Source: Acidobacteriaceae bacterium (GTDB lineage Bacteria > Acidobacteriota > Terriglobia > Terriglobales > Acidobacteriaceae). Taken from it: a DNA stretch of 36,238 bases. The notes below the pieces were generated by a model. That model saw nothing but the letters and a program-made list of their open reading frames with translations. It ran no database searches and was not told the origin of the DNA. Shown here in pieces: positions 1-9,031 of the stretch; within the stretch, counting starts at the first letter, position 1; each line of letters starts with the position of its first letter. The translations under genes and the position numbers were made by a program. The stretch spans positions 20,247-56,484 of the forward strand of contig PLSM01000126.1 in the NCBI GenBank assembly GCA_003165075.1. Reading direction: 5' to 3'.

Positions 1-186
1 CTCGCGGCACTCCCGCCTCTCTGCGACCCTTCCCTCAAACTCCGAAGGGAATCCGCGCCGTCGCACCGGGCGAGAGCTTCACGCAGACGCCGGTGCATTG
101 CGTTACCCTTGCACTGTCCGCGGAGTCGATGCCCAGGCATTCCTCCGGCGAGCATGAAAGGTTGCACAGAAAGACGAGGGATTGAA
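1..186. other. Left edge, no gene assigned
   Basis: The first 186 bases precede the start chosen for the alpha/beta hydrolase. Frames on both strands stay open for short stretches, but none gives a recognisable protein. A usable Shine-Dalgarno sequence (GAGGG) sits just before the hydrolase ATG. The segment may hold the tail of an unseen upstream gene or simply its promoter. Confidence 0.4.
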
Positions 187-1269
187 ATGTCGGGAATTCG
201 CTGCAGGCGGAGCATTGGTTTGATCGCGGTGATTGCTGTCTCACTCTGGCCGGCGTATGCGCAACCGGGCAAGGACGCCACCGTCACCAATGCGCCCGAT
301 CTGCGCGATTCAATCCCCCAGACCATCTCGCCCGAAGCGCGAGCCATCTACCAGAAGCTGTTGCCTGTGGTAGCAGCGCGGCGAGGCCAACAGAAGATTC
401 CCCAGACTCTCGCCGATTTTGACGCCAACTATGCCGAGGTTCAGGCCCGGGCCGTAGCCCAGACCGCGCCTCTGCTCAAGATGCTTGGAGTCACCGTCAC
501 CGACATGCGCTTGGGCGACGTCGGCGTTCTTGAAACCAGGCCGCCAAATTATCAGGACGATGGAACGGTACTCATCCGCGTTCATGGCGGCGGCTTTGTG
601 CAGGACTCCGCCCGCTCCTCCGCCGCCGGAGATGCGTTGATGGCGATCTCCACCGGCAAGCGCATCCTCTCCGTGGACTACACCGTTGCGCCGCGCGGCA
701 AGTGGCCGCTGGTCACTGACCAGGTAATCGCTGTGTACAAAGCGGTGCTTGCCCAGGGTTATCAGCCGCAGAGCGTGGGATTCTTCGGCGATTCCGCCGG
801 CGGCAACATCGTTCCGGCCAGCATTCTCAAGCTGCGTGACAAGGGCATGCCCCTGCCCGGTGCGGTTGTGCTCCTTTCGCCGTGCGTGGACCTCCATCTC
901 AATGGCGACACTGAAACAACCCTGGCCAATGCCGATCCGGCGCTCGATGCGGAGCATGTCGTGCCGGGTCTTAAAGCCTATGCGGATCCCGCCGATTGGA
1001 ACAATCCCTACGTCTCGCCGATCTACGGCGATTTCAAAAAGGGTTTCCCGCCGCTGCTCATTCAAGTGGGCACAAAGGAGTTTCTGCTCAGCGACTCGGT
1101 CCGCCTCTATCAAGCCGTCAAGGTTGCCGGCGGTACTGCCGAACTCGACGTCTACGAAGGCATGACGCATGTGTTTCAGTCCTACATGATGAACACTCCC
1201 GAGCAAAAAGCCGCCTATGCCGAGATGAAGAGCTTTTGGGCTCGCAATCTCCATCCCACAAAGCGATAA
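187..1269 (+). CDS. Secreted alpha/beta hydrolase, hormone-sensitive-lipase type
   Basis: A 360-aa esterase/lipase-like serine hydrolase, probably acting on short acyl esters outside the cytoplasm. Residues 1-25 form a signal peptide (basic start, hydrophobic core, AYAQP cleavage region). The oxyanion-hole motif HGGGF is at 133-137, the nucleophile elbow GDSAGGN has Ser203, and the catalytic His is H328 in GMTHVF. These motifs define the HSL (family IV) group. The acid position falls in GTKEFLLSD, giving Glu298 where Asp is more usual. The ATG at 187 is preferred over the upstream ATGs (109, 154) because it follows GAGGG and begins the signal peptide directly. The gene stands alone; the next gene is 57 bases downstream. 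The natural substrate is not predictable. Confidence 0.88.
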   Translation: MSGIRCRRSIGLIAVIAVSLWPAYAQPGKDATVTNAPDLRDSIPQTISPEARAIYQKLLPVVAARRGQQKIPQTLADFDANYAEVQARAVAQTAPLLKMLGVTVTDMRLGDVGVLETRPPNYQDDGTVLIRVHGGGFVQDSARSSAAGDALMAISTGKRILSVDYTVAPRGKWPLVTDQVIAVYKAVLAQGYQPQSVGFFGDSAGGNIVPASILKLRDKGMPLPGAVVLLSPCVDLHLNGDTETTLANADPALDAEHVVPGLKAYADPADWNNPYVSPIYGDFKKGFPPLLIQVGTKEFLLSDSVRLYQAVKVAGGTAELDVYEGMTHVFQSYMMNTPEQKAAYAEMKSFWARNLHPTKR

Positions 1270-1326
1270 ACGCTCGCAAACCGCAGGCCGCGCTCCCTCC
1301 CGCGCTCTGGAGCGATACGATAAGGC

Positions 1327-2202
1327 GTGGCTCAACTGAAGCTGGTGTGGCAATCAAAGTTGGTCCTTCTGCTGGTGCTGCCCGCTGTGGCTGCCAGTGT
1401 GGTGCTTGAAACCCACTGGTGGGCAGAACAGATGGCGCCCGTCGCCATCTGGACCATCGGCCTGAGCCTGGTCCTCGGGCTTGTGGCCCTCGAGACTCAT
1501 TCGTCCACACTCGGCGGAGCGGCTGCGGGCGCTGCCGTTATGGCCAGCCTCATGTTTTCCACGGTGATCGTTCCTTACCTGCCGTGGCAAACTGCGTTGC
1601 CCCCGGTGCTGATGGTACTGCTGCTCACCTCCGTTGCCACCCGCGTGGGCCGTGGTCGCAAAGAAGAGTTGGGCATCGCTGAAAGAAAGGAAGGACGGGC
1701 CGCATCCCAGGTAGCCGCCAACCTCGGGTTTGCCGCGCTTGTGACTGGCCCCCTGGTGCAGTCCTGGCTCAGCGAGGCAAACTGGCTGCCTAAGGCCACC
1801 CTCACGCCGATGCCCGGATTCGCCCTGGGGCTGGCCGCGCTCGCCGAGGCTGCCGCGGATACGCTTTCCTCTGAAATCGGCCAGGTTCTCGGTGGCCGTC
1901 CGCGAATGATCACGACCCTGCGTTACGCGGACCCGGGAACCGATGGCGCCGTAAGCCCGGCCGGGACGTTGGCTGGTGTAGCTTCCGCCGGTCTGGTGGC
2001 CGTTGCCGGCAGTGTGGCCATGCATGGAGGTCCGGCCATGGTCTGGATCAGTTGGTCGGGCGGCGTCTTCGGCCTCTTCTTTGACAGTCTGCTGGGAGCC
2101 ACATTCGAGCGGCGCGGCTGGCTCAACAACGATATGGTCAATTTTCTATCGACTGCCGGCGCCGCGGCCTTTGCGTTCGCGGTGATGGCGTCTCTGCGCT
2201 GA
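1327..2202 (+). CDS. DUF92 family membrane protein
   Basis: A 291-aa polytopic membrane protein. It shows the DUF92/TMEM19 pattern: hydrophobic helices alternating with small-residue loops, the segment AEAAADTLSSEIGQ (about 178-191), then a PGTDGAVSP loop, and a C-terminal FFDSLLGATFERRG followed by a last helix. Family knowledge: plant VTE6 and cyanobacterial homologues of DUF92 act as phytyl-phosphate kinases in prenol salvage. Whether this bacterial copy phosphorylates a prenyl phosphate is inference. The start is GTG at 1327, with GGAG about 14 bases upstream, so the start is moderately sure. It is convergent with the ydcF-like gene, 17 bases between stops. Confidence 0.8.
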   Translation: MAQLKLVWQSKLVLLLVLPAVAASVVLETHWWAEQMAPVAIWTIGLSLVLGLVALETHSSTLGGAAAGAAVMASLMFSTVIVPYLPWQTALPPVLMVLLLTSVATRVGRGRKEELGIAERKEGRAASQVAANLGFAALVTGPLVQSWLSEANWLPKATLTPMPGFALGLAALAEAAADTLSSEIGQVLGGRPRMITTLRYADPGTDGAVSPAGTLAGVASAGLVAVAGSVAMHGGPAMVWISWSGGVFGLFFDSLLGATFERRGWLNNDMVNFLSTAGAAAFAFAVMASLR

Positions 2203-2219
2203 AGTCCCGCCTGCTGCGC

Positions 2220-2840
2220 TTACTCCAGGTGTAGCCGCCAGAGAGTGTAGCTGACCACCTCGTGATCGATGCGCTCCATCTCATCGGAGCTGTCTTCCAC
2301 GCCTTCGCGAGGCCGCGGCGAGGTCAGCACGTCCAGCCCATCGGCAGCACAAATAGCATGAATGCGGAACAGGTGCGTATCGTCGCTCACCACCACCAGT
2401 CGGCGAAGCCCGTTGGCGCGGGCGATCACCGCAATGCGGCGTGCAGATTCCGCGGTGCTGCGGCTTTCAGTTTCAGCGATGATGGCCGATTCAGGGATTC
2501 CCGCGCCCATCAGGTACTCGCGCCCCACACCGCCCTCCGAGTACTGGTCGCCTCCGTCGCCGCCCAGCGTGATGATCAGCGGAGCAATGTTGCGGTTAAA
2601 CAGCACCCGGGCGTGATCGAGCCGCGCGCGGTATACCGGGGAGGGCCGGCCGTCGTACTCCGCCGCGCCAAATACGCAAATGGCGTCTGCCGGTGCGGCC
2701 TGGTCCTGTGCCGCGTAGCGCTCGATCTGCACATCCACCCAGCGCCACCAGCACGCGCCGCCCACACCCAGCGCCAACAGAACCACGAGAACGGAGCCCA
2801 GAACCCGTCGGCGCTTCTTCGGTCTGGCCCTGGTCTTCAT
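2220..2840 (-). CDS. YdcF/SanA-like DUF218 protein
   Basis: A 206-aa protein with a basic N-terminus (RPKKRRR), one membrane segment at about residues 13-33, and a DUF218 domain facing the periplasm. Family hallmarks are the ICVFGAA strand (about 55-61), LGGDGGD, and the ETESRSTAESA segment, followed by VVVSDDTHLFRI. In Escherichia coli this family includes SanA and YdcF (envelope barrier function, SAM binding reported for YdcF); the biochemical role is unsettled. It starts 9 bases after the tsaC stop, so the two are probably co-transcribed. AGGA about 9 bases before the ATG supports the start. Confidence 0.82.
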   Translation of the reverse strand: MKTRARPKKRRRVLGSVLVVLLALGVGGACWWRWVDVQIERYAAQDQAAPADAICVFGAAEYDGRPSPVYRARLDHARVLFNRNIAPLIITLGGDGGDQYSEGGVGREYLMGAGIPESAIIAETESRSTAESARRIAVIARANGLRRLVVVSDDTHLFRIHAICAADGLDVLTSPRPREGVEDSSDEMERIDHEVVSYTLWRLHLE

Positions 2841-2849
2841 CGGAACATC

Positions 2850-3494
2850 CTACCGCTCGAGAACCATGACGATTTCGTGGGTGGGGATCGCGCCTTCGCG
2901 AAGAATCTCCCAGCGCCCCGGGCCCAAGGACAAGTCCACAATGGTGGTGGGTTGCGTGCGATTGGTGGGACCGCCATCGATGATCAGCGGAATGCGGTCG
3001 CCGATCTGGTCGCGGACACACGCCGCGTGGGTACACTCCGACGCACCTTGCAGGTTGGCCGAGGTTGCGGTGATCGGCAACCCGAAGCGCTCCACCACGG
3101 CGCGCGGAATCGCTGCATCGGGGACGCGCAGCGCCACATTGCCGGTATTGGCCGTAGAACGCAAGGGCAGCTTGCCCCCGGCGCGCACAATGATGGTCAG
3201 CGGGCCGGGCCAGAAACGTTCCGCCAGCTTGTCCAGCAGCGCATCTGAGTCGCGCGCCAATTCGTACGCCTGCGAAACCGAGGAAATCAGCAGCGATAGC
3301 GGCTTGTGCTTTTGCCGCGTCTTGATCTGATAAATTCGCTCCACAGCATACAGATTTACCGGGTCCACGGCCAGGCCGTAGAAAGTGTCGGTGGGCAAGG
3401 CGATTACGTCGCCTTTGCGCAGACAGGAAACTATGTAATCGATCCGGTCTGGTTGGGGTTCATCGGGATGGACGCGCAAAATTTCCGCGGACAA
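2850..3494 (-). CDS. tsaC: L-threonylcarbamoyladenylate synthase
   Basis: A 214-aa Sua5/YciO/YrdC-domain enzyme. It makes threonylcarbamoyl-AMP from threonine, bicarbonate and ATP, the first step of t6A37 modification in tRNAs reading ANN codons. Visible motifs: ALPTDTFYGLAVD (about 32-44), the KTRQKHKPLSLL segment with the conserved K-x-R and K-P, FWPGPLTII, VALRVPD, and ITATSANLQG with the catalytic-site S-x-N. The length fits the short TsaC type (no extra Sua5 domain). Translation starts at TTG (3494) with GAGGTAG about 8 bases upstream. The ydcF-like gene follows in the same orientation. Confidence 0.93.
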   Translation of the reverse strand: MSAEILRVHPDEPQPDRIDYIVSCLRKGDVIALPTDTFYGLAVDPVNLYAVERIYQIKTRQKHKPLSLLISSVSQAYELARDSDALLDKLAERFWPGPLTIIVRAGGKLPLRSTANTGNVALRVPDAAIPRAVVERFGLPITATSANLQGASECTHAACVRDQIGDRIPLIIDGGPTNRTQPTTIVDLSLGPGRWEILREGAIPTHEIVMVLER

Positions 3495-3755
3495 GAAAGT
3501 CTACCTCGGTTCCCTCAGACGTTCCGACAGGTGCAGAGTGCCGGATCTCACACAATCAAGCGTCTCCCCCCGGAAACGCCATCTCGCAGCCGGTCACGAG
3601 CCAGGGCCCCTGTCCTAACGCCGCAATCGCAAACGCCACAAAGACGGAAGCTATCACAGCACCGGCCATGGTGCAAGTTGAGCAGCGGCAGTCGGCCCTT
3701 CGCCGGGCATCAAAACGGCATAGAATCGGCTAAGAGACTGAGACCAATCGCAGCT
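3495..3755. other. Divergent intergenic region tsaC / SpoU methyltransferase
   Basis: This 261-base gap separates two diverging genes. A TAGAAT hexamer at 3721-3726 could be the -10 box of the methyltransferase gene, but no convincing -35 stands 16-18 bases before it. No RNA gene or repeat is visible. A frame open through the gap in phase with the methyltransferase lacks a family-like N-terminus, so I treat the gap as non-coding. Confidence 0.4.
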
Positions 3756-4589
3756 ATGCCTGTTCGCATTGTACAGAGTAAGCAGAATGGCCGCCTGAAA
3801 GAACTGCGCCGGGCGATGGCACACCCTGGCCGCGAAGCCCGGGGATTGGCCGCCATCGAGGGGCCAAACCTACTCGGCGAGGCCTTGCGCGCCGGGCTCC
3901 GCATCGACTGCACTTTTGTGGCCCAGGAAGCGCAACACTTGCTCGACGGGTTCCACCTTCCTCCGGAGACCGACGTGCTTCTGGTGCCGAACGAGTTACT
4001 GACCTCCGCATTGGCCACCGAAACACCCCAGCCGGTCGCGGCCCTCGTTGAGCCGTTCGATTGGATCTGGCGCGACATTCTTCAAGGCGGTGTCGAGGAC
4101 TCAAACCAAGCCCCGCCGCTGATCGTCGTTCTTGCCGGCCTGCAGGATCCCGGCAACCTGGGCGCCATCGTCCGCTCCGCCGAGGCCTTCGGAGCCACCG
4201 GCATCGTTTGCCTTCCCGGAACCGCGAGCGCCTGGAATCCCAAGGCAGTGCGCGCCTCGGCGGGCAGCGTCTTCCGCGTTCCGCTCCTGTCGGTCAGTGC
4301 CGAAGAGGTTTTTGCCCATCTCCGCGAGGCCCGCGTCAAGATTCTCACCACTGCCCTGCGCGATGCCGAACCCGCCGATCATGCGGACCTGGCTGGCCCC
4401 GTGGCGTTCCTCATCGGCAATGAGGGCAACGGCGTGCCCGCTGAACTCGCCGCGCAGGCCGACGCTGCTGTCACCATTCCCTGCCCCGGCCCGGTCGAGA
4501 GCCTCAACGCATCGGTGGCCGCCAGTGTGCTGCTCTACGAGGCCTCCCGCCAGCGTTCTGCCAAAGTGACCGTGAGGGGGTCCCGATGA
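3756..4589 (+). CDS. SpoU-family RNA 2'-O-methyltransferase
   Basis: A 277-aa SPOUT enzyme that transfers a methyl group from SAM to a ribose 2'-OH, most likely in 23S rRNA. An N-terminal RNA-binding domain (about 1-105) precedes the knotted catalytic domain, with motif 1 DPGNLGAIVRSAEAFG (131-146), motif 2 FLIGNEGNG (218-226) and motif 3 PVESLNASVAASVLLYE (246-262). The exact target nucleotide cannot be read from sequence, so no gene symbol is given. The ATG at 3756 gives the usual family N-terminus (VQSKQNGRLKELRRA). Its stop overlaps the rarA start by ATGA, indicating translational coupling. Confidence 0.9.
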   Translation: MPVRIVQSKQNGRLKELRRAMAHPGREARGLAAIEGPNLLGEALRAGLRIDCTFVAQEAQHLLDGFHLPPETDVLLVPNELLTSALATETPQPVAALVEPFDWIWRDILQGGVEDSNQAPPLIVVLAGLQDPGNLGAIVRSAEAFGATGIVCLPGTASAWNPKAVRASAGSVFRVPLLSVSAEEVFAHLREARVKILTTALRDAEPADHADLAGPVAFLIGNEGNGVPAELAAQADAAVTIPCPGPVESLNASVAASVLLYEASRQRSAKVTVRGSR

Positions 4590-5938
4590 GCCTGTTTGAC
4601 GGCGAACCCGAAGGCCCAAAGGGTCCATTGCGTTCTGCGCCCCTGGCCGAACGCATGCGCCCGCGCAGCCTTGAAGAATACAGCGGCCAGGAGCATCTCC
4701 TCGGCCCCGGCAAGCCGCTTCGCGTGCAGATCGAGCGCGACGACCCCGGCTCCATGATCTTCTGGGGTCCGCCCGGAGTGGGCAAAACCACCCTAGCCAA
4801 AATCATTGCCGAGACTACCCGCGCCAGCTTCATTGAGTTCTCCGCCGTCATGAGCGGCATCAAGGAAATCAAGCAGGTCATGGCTTCGGCCGCGCAGGCC
4901 GCGGAGCTTCACTCCCGCACCATCCTCTTTGTGGATGAGATTCATCGCTTCAACAAGGCCCAGCAGGACGCCTTTCTGCCCTACGTCGAGCGCGGCACCA
5001 TTCGCCTCATTGGCGCCACCACTGAGAATCCCTCCTTTGAAATCATCTCCGCGCTTCTCTCCCGTTGCCGCGTCTACGTGCTGCACCCGCTCAGCGAAGA
5101 CCTCATCATTGCCCTTTTGCGTCGCGCCGTGGAAGACCCTGCGCACGGGCTGGGTTCGCTGGGGCTCAAGGCTGACAACGACGCCCTGGAGTTGATCGCC
5201 AGCTACTCCAGCGGCGACTGCCGCAACGCCTACAACACCCTCGAAGTGGCCGCGCAACTAGCCTTGGAACCCACCCGTGCGGACATCAAACACATTGACC
5301 GCGCCCTTGCCACCGAGGCCGTCCAGCAGCGCGTTTTGGTCTACGACAAGTCCGGCGAGGAGCATTACAACCTCATCTCCGCGCTCCACAAGAGCGTGCG
5401 CAACAGCGATCCCGATGCCGCTCTCTACTGGCTGGCCCGCATGTTCGCCTCCGGCGAAGACCCGCTTTACCTCGCCCGCCGCGTGGTGCGCATGGCTGTC
5501 GAAGACATCGGCCTGGCCGCGCCTGAGGCGCTCAACCTGTGCCTCTCCGCCAAGGAGGCCATCGATTTTCTGGGCTCACCGGAAGGTGATCTGGCACTCG
5601 CTGAGGCAGTTGTCTATCTCTCCCTGGCTCCCAAGTCGAACTCCGTCTACACGGCCTACAGTGCCGCGCAGCAGGAGATTGAACACACCCGCCAGGAGCC
5701 GGTTCCCTTGCACCTGCGCAACGCGCCCACCCGGCTGATGAAGGAGCTTGATTACGGCAAAGGCTATCGCTACGCCCACGACGAAGAGGACCGTGTCGCC
5801 GACATGGACTGCCTGCCCGATTCGCTCAAGGGACGCAGCTACTACCAGCCCACCCAGGAAGGCCGCGAAAAACTGCTCGCGCAGCGCATGGAAGAAATTC
5901 GCCGCATCCGCGCCGCCAAACATGGCAAATCTCAATAG
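4586..5938 (+). CDS. rarA: Replication-associated recombination protein A (AAA+ ATPase)
   Basis: A 450-aa AAA+ ATPase of the RarA/MgsA/WRNIP1 family, which acts at stalled replication forks together with SSB and recombination proteins. Walker A GPPGVGKTT is at 61-69, Walker B ILFVDEIHRF at 113-122, sensor 1 region GATTENPSFEI at 143-153, and the arginine-finger region LLSRCRVYVL follows at about 157-166. The C-terminal half carries the family segments SALHKSVRNSDPDAALYWLARM and PTRLMKELDYGKGYRYAHD. Length is typical. It starts inside the stop of the methyltransferase gene (ATGA). Confidence 0.96.
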   Translation: MSLFDGEPEGPKGPLRSAPLAERMRPRSLEEYSGQEHLLGPGKPLRVQIERDDPGSMIFWGPPGVGKTTLAKIIAETTRASFIEFSAVMSGIKEIKQVMASAAQAAELHSRTILFVDEIHRFNKAQQDAFLPYVERGTIRLIGATTENPSFEIISALLSRCRVYVLHPLSEDLIIALLRRAVEDPAHGLGSLGLKADNDALELIASYSSGDCRNAYNTLEVAAQLALEPTRADIKHIDRALATEAVQQRVLVYDKSGEEHYNLISALHKSVRNSDPDAALYWLARMFASGEDPLYLARRVVRMAVEDIGLAAPEALNLCLSAKEAIDFLGSPEGDLALAEAVVYLSLAPKSNSVYTAYSAAQQEIEHTRQEPVPLHLRNAPTRLMKELDYGKGYRYAHDEEDRVADMDCLPDSLKGRSYYQPTQEGREKLLAQRMEEIRRIRAAKHGKSQ

Positions 5939-5975
5939 TCGCGAGGCACGCGGGCTTGGGATTGGGCCTACCGCC

Positions 5976-6004
5976 TAGACAGGTTGAGACGCCCCGCCTA
6001 CAAT
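5976..6004 (+). promoter_or_regulatory. Promoter TAGACA-N17-TACAAT
   Basis: TAGACA (5976-5981), 17 bases, TACAAT (5999-6004). The expected transcription start is at 6011-6012, only one or two bases before the ATG at 6013. No Shine-Dalgarno sequence can fit in between, so the transcript would be leaderless. Confidence 0.55.
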
Positions 6005-6012
6005 TCGCAGCA

Positions 6013-6642
6013 ATGTCCCAATTAAGTATTCGGAAGCATAATGCTTCTTTCGCTGGTTTATTCGCCGGCGCAGTGTTGTTGTTATCCCCGATTCCGGCAC
6101 ATGCGGACGCGGGTATTCCGATGCTTCCGATTGCTTATTCGGTCATTCTGCTTTTCTTGGTACCAGTGATTGCAATTGAAGCTCTCTACCTTCGGCTCCG
6201 GCTCCACACCGGCTGGAAGGACACATGGGCTGCCACTTCCAAAGCGAACTTGGTCACAATGCTATTGGGATACCCGCTTGCATGGCTGGTCTATCTTGGC
6301 CTGGAATATGGTCTGGCCATTACCGGTGTTACAGACCATCTTTCATGGGCGCCAGGAACTCATATTGCCAGCATTCTCGACATCGTGACGACCGCTGCTT
6401 GGATGGGACCGGAAAACGGGGGGACATTGGGACACTGGCCAATTCCCTTGGCCTTCGTTGTGCTTCTCATCCCGTCTTTTGTTTTGTCAGGTTTCATTGA
6501 GTCATTCCTTCTTGGCCGTCGCGGCTGGCTGCACTATGAAGGCCGCTCTACTCGATTTGTATGGCAGGCAAATCTCCTGTCCTACATTTTCCTGGCGGTC
6601 GCTGGCGCCATCCTCTTCTGGAATGTTGTAGGAAACTACTAG
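6013..6642 (+). CDS. Membrane protein of unknown function
   Basis: A 209-aa protein I do not recognise. Residues about 12-35 look like a signal peptide or first membrane helix ending AHADAG; further helices lie near 40-60, 75-100, 115-130, 145-170 and 185-208. Conserved-looking features are an ESFLLGRR segment before the last helix and a loop with two glycine pairs. Base composition is visibly lower in GC than in rarA and dsbD, with many TTG, ATT and GTT codons, which could mean recent acquisition or weak expression. The ATG at 6013 has no Shine-Dalgarno sequence but sits 8 bases after a good -10 box. It is convergent with dsbD. Confidence 0.75.
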   Translation: MSQLSIRKHNASFAGLFAGAVLLLSPIPAHADAGIPMLPIAYSVILLFLVPVIAIEALYLRLRLHTGWKDTWAATSKANLVTMLLGYPLAWLVYLGLEYGLAITGVTDHLSWAPGTHIASILDIVTTAAWMGPENGGTLGHWPIPLAFVVLLIPSFVLSGFIESFLLGRRGWLHYEGRSTRFVWQANLLSYIFLAVAGAILFWNVVGNY

Positions 6643-6832
6643 TTTTACGTGGATCCATTGTCTTTTCTTATCACCCAGATGGCCCTCTATCTTGAAACAT
6701 GGGAGGCCACGAGCCCCAACCCTCCGGCCGCGTGCACCCTCTCCTTCCCCCGATCCAATGATTCGCAAGGTCCTTACCCCACATCTCGATTTTGAGCTGT
6801 GGGAAGCTACAAAATCTCAACCAGCCACTCTC

Positions 6833-8917
6833 TTAGTTCCTCTGCGCCACAGGCAACGTCCCCAAAGCATCCGTCACGATGCCCGGAGTCAGCACTTCAG
6901 GAAGCATCACAGGCTCGCTCTGGCCCGGAGTGTAAAGTGCATAAGCAGGAACCCCGCTGCGTCCCAGCGCTGTCAGCGCCTGCGAAATGGCTTCATCCTC
7001 GTGCGTCCAGTCGGCGCGCAGCAGGGCTACGTTGGCATCCGCAAAGGCCTTCTGCACCGCTGGCTGATTCAGCGCCACCCGTTCGTTGACCTGGCAGCTC
7101 AGGCACCAGCTCGCCGTGAAATCCACAAACACCGGACGCCCATGCGACTGGTAGCGGCTCACCGCTTCGGCAGACCATGGCTCCCAACCCCCTTGCGCGG
7201 CCGGCGCGCTCGCCTTGGAGGCTGTCACCGCCAGCCTTCCCGGCGCCACGGCGCTGACGGCAACCGCTCCTAAAACAATCAAAGCGGCCACCGCCGTTGC
7301 CCAGCGCTTTGCCGGCCACCGACCCAGAAACCAGCCTGCCATTGCCAGCAGCAGCCAACTCACCAGCAGCGTAGCCAACACGTCCGCGCCGTATGCCTGC
7401 GCCAGCACCCACGCCAGCCAGATCGCGGTCCCGAAGATGGGCACCGAGACGGCCTGCTTCAGCACCTCCATCCACACGCCGGGCTTGGGCATCCAGCGTG
7501 TCCACGCGGGTTGCAGCGTCAGCGCCACGTAGGGCGCGGCCAGCCCCAGCGCCAGCGCCGTGAATACGGCGAAAGTCACCCCGGCAGGTTGTGCCAGCGC
7601 GTAGCCAATGGCCGCTCCCATGAACGGCGCCGCGCACGGGGTGGCCACCACCACCGCCAACACCCCGGTGAAAAAGCTCCCCGTGTACCCCTGCTTTGCA
7701 GCCAGCGACCCCCCCGCGCTGGTCCACGTAAGCCCGATCTCGAACTGCCCCGCCAGCGACAGCCCCAGGAAGAACAGCAGCCCTGCCATCAGCCCCAGAA
7801 ACACCGGCGATTGAAACTGGAATCCCCAGCCCAGTCGTGCTCCCGCCGCCCGCAGCCCCAGCAGCACGGCCACCAGCACCCAGAACGAGACCAGAATCCC
7901 CGCCGCATACACATAACCGTGCGCCCGCAGCTTATGCCGCTCTTCGTTGCACGACCGCACCAGCGACAGCCCCTTCAGGAAGAGCACCGGAAACACGCAC
8001 GGCATCAGGTTCAGCAGCAGCCCGCCCAGAAACGCCAGCCCCGCCGCTCGAGGCAGCATCGACCCGGAAGCCGCGGGAACCGCTGCCACCTTTCCCGGCA
8101 GCGCAGCCAGCTCGTACGCCCTCCCACCCGAAAGCTCCAGCACTCCCCTCAACTGCGCAGGACTGGCGGCAAGATTCGCGTCCTTCTTCAGGTCCAGAAT
8201 GAATCCCGTCGCAGTGGGCGTCAGCCTTTGCGGGGCCGGATTGTCCAGGATGTCCTGATCGGCAGGGAAAAACGTGGCCACAGATTCCCGCTGGCCAGTC
8301 TCCACAGCGAGGCGAAATCCTGCCGCCGTTGCCTGGAAGGCTGGTTTGTCGTTGGCAGGCAGCGGCGTGGGCATCAAATTACCCAGCCGCTTCCAGATCG
8401 AACTGTCCGGCTCAGCTTCCGTCGCAACCATGGGAGCATGGAGCAGGATGTTCCGATTGACTTCCAGCTCCGCCTTGCCGGGGATGCAAACCTCACGGCA
8501 AACCAGCCAGTCGACCTTGGCGTGCAACACGGCCGGGCCCGGCTTCACAGTCGTGGCCAGGTCGAGCGCAAACGGAAACAGGACCGCGTCTTCGTAGCCG
8601 AAGTCCATCAGCGGCCCCAGCGGCAGGCGCTTCGGCGCGGGAAACTGCAACGGTCCTGCGCTCACGCCCTCAGGAAGCGTCCAGTGAATATGCGGCGGCT
8701 CGCCGGAGTCGCCCGCATTCTGCCAATAGACATGCCAGCCTTGCTCCAACTTGAAGTAGAGTCCCGCATGGTTGTGGCCCACGGGAAGGAAATTGCCCTC
8801 GGGGAACACCAGTTGCACATGCACGTGCGGCCCGTCGGCGGAACTCGTCGCAGCCCGCAGAGATACACCCACCGCCAGCAGGAACAGAACCGCGAAGATC
8901 ACTCGTAATACGCGCAT
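6833..8917 (-). CDS. dsbD: Thiol:disulfide interchange protein DsbD
   Basis: A 694-aa membrane protein that moves electrons from cytoplasmic thioredoxin to periplasmic thiol proteins. A signal peptide (1-22) is followed by an N-terminal periplasmic domain with C140 and C144 (WLVCREVC), in a form closer to ScsB/DsbD-like proteins than to the classic E. coli alpha domain. The transmembrane beta domain (about 290-560, eight or so helices) contains the paired redox cysteines C307 (NLMPCVFP) and C428 (ATPCAAPF). The C-terminal thioredoxin domain has C605-L-S-C608 and the cis-Pro loop SGVPAYALY. All six redox cysteines are present. The gene is last in the minus-strand run that begins with lnt. Confidence 0.93.
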   Translation of the reverse strand: MRVLRVIFAVLFLLAVGVSLRAATSSADGPHVHVQLVFPEGNFLPVGHNHAGLYFKLEQGWHVYWQNAGDSGEPPHIHWTLPEGVSAGPLQFPAPKRLPLGPLMDFGYEDAVLFPFALDLATTVKPGPAVLHAKVDWLVCREVCIPGKAELEVNRNILLHAPMVATEAEPDSSIWKRLGNLMPTPLPANDKPAFQATAAGFRLAVETGQRESVATFFPADQDILDNPAPQRLTPTATGFILDLKKDANLAASPAQLRGVLELSGGRAYELAALPGKVAAVPAASGSMLPRAAGLAFLGGLLLNLMPCVFPVLFLKGLSLVRSCNEERHKLRAHGYVYAAGILVSFWVLVAVLLGLRAAGARLGWGFQFQSPVFLGLMAGLLFFLGLSLAGQFEIGLTWTSAGGSLAAKQGYTGSFFTGVLAVVVATPCAAPFMGAAIGYALAQPAGVTFAVFTALALGLAAPYVALTLQPAWTRWMPKPGVWMEVLKQAVSVPIFGTAIWLAWVLAQAYGADVLATLLVSWLLLAMAGWFLGRWPAKRWATAVAALIVLGAVAVSAVAPGRLAVTASKASAPAAQGGWEPWSAEAVSRYQSHGRPVFVDFTASWCLSCQVNERVALNQPAVQKAFADANVALLRADWTHEDEAISQALTALGRSGVPAYALYTPGQSEPVMLPEVLTPGIVTDALGTLPVAQRN

Positions 8918-9031
8918 GGGGACGAAATACTCTCTCGTTGGACGCTCTGCCCGAATGATTGGTCGCGGAGAATCAACCCTTCTGCCGACCCTTACCTCAA
9001 ACCTCTACCGTTCTCAAATAGTCCCGCAGCC

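Noticed and set aside
310..1353. Long antisense frame of 347 codons opposite the hydrolase
   Set aside because: Composition (His/Arg/Gly-rich) is that of a shadow of a high-GC gene; the plus-strand frame has a full catalytic triad.
7511..8908. Plus-strand 465-codon frame opposite dsbD
   Set aside because: Extremely Arg/Gln/His-rich and antisense to a complete DsbD with all redox cysteines.
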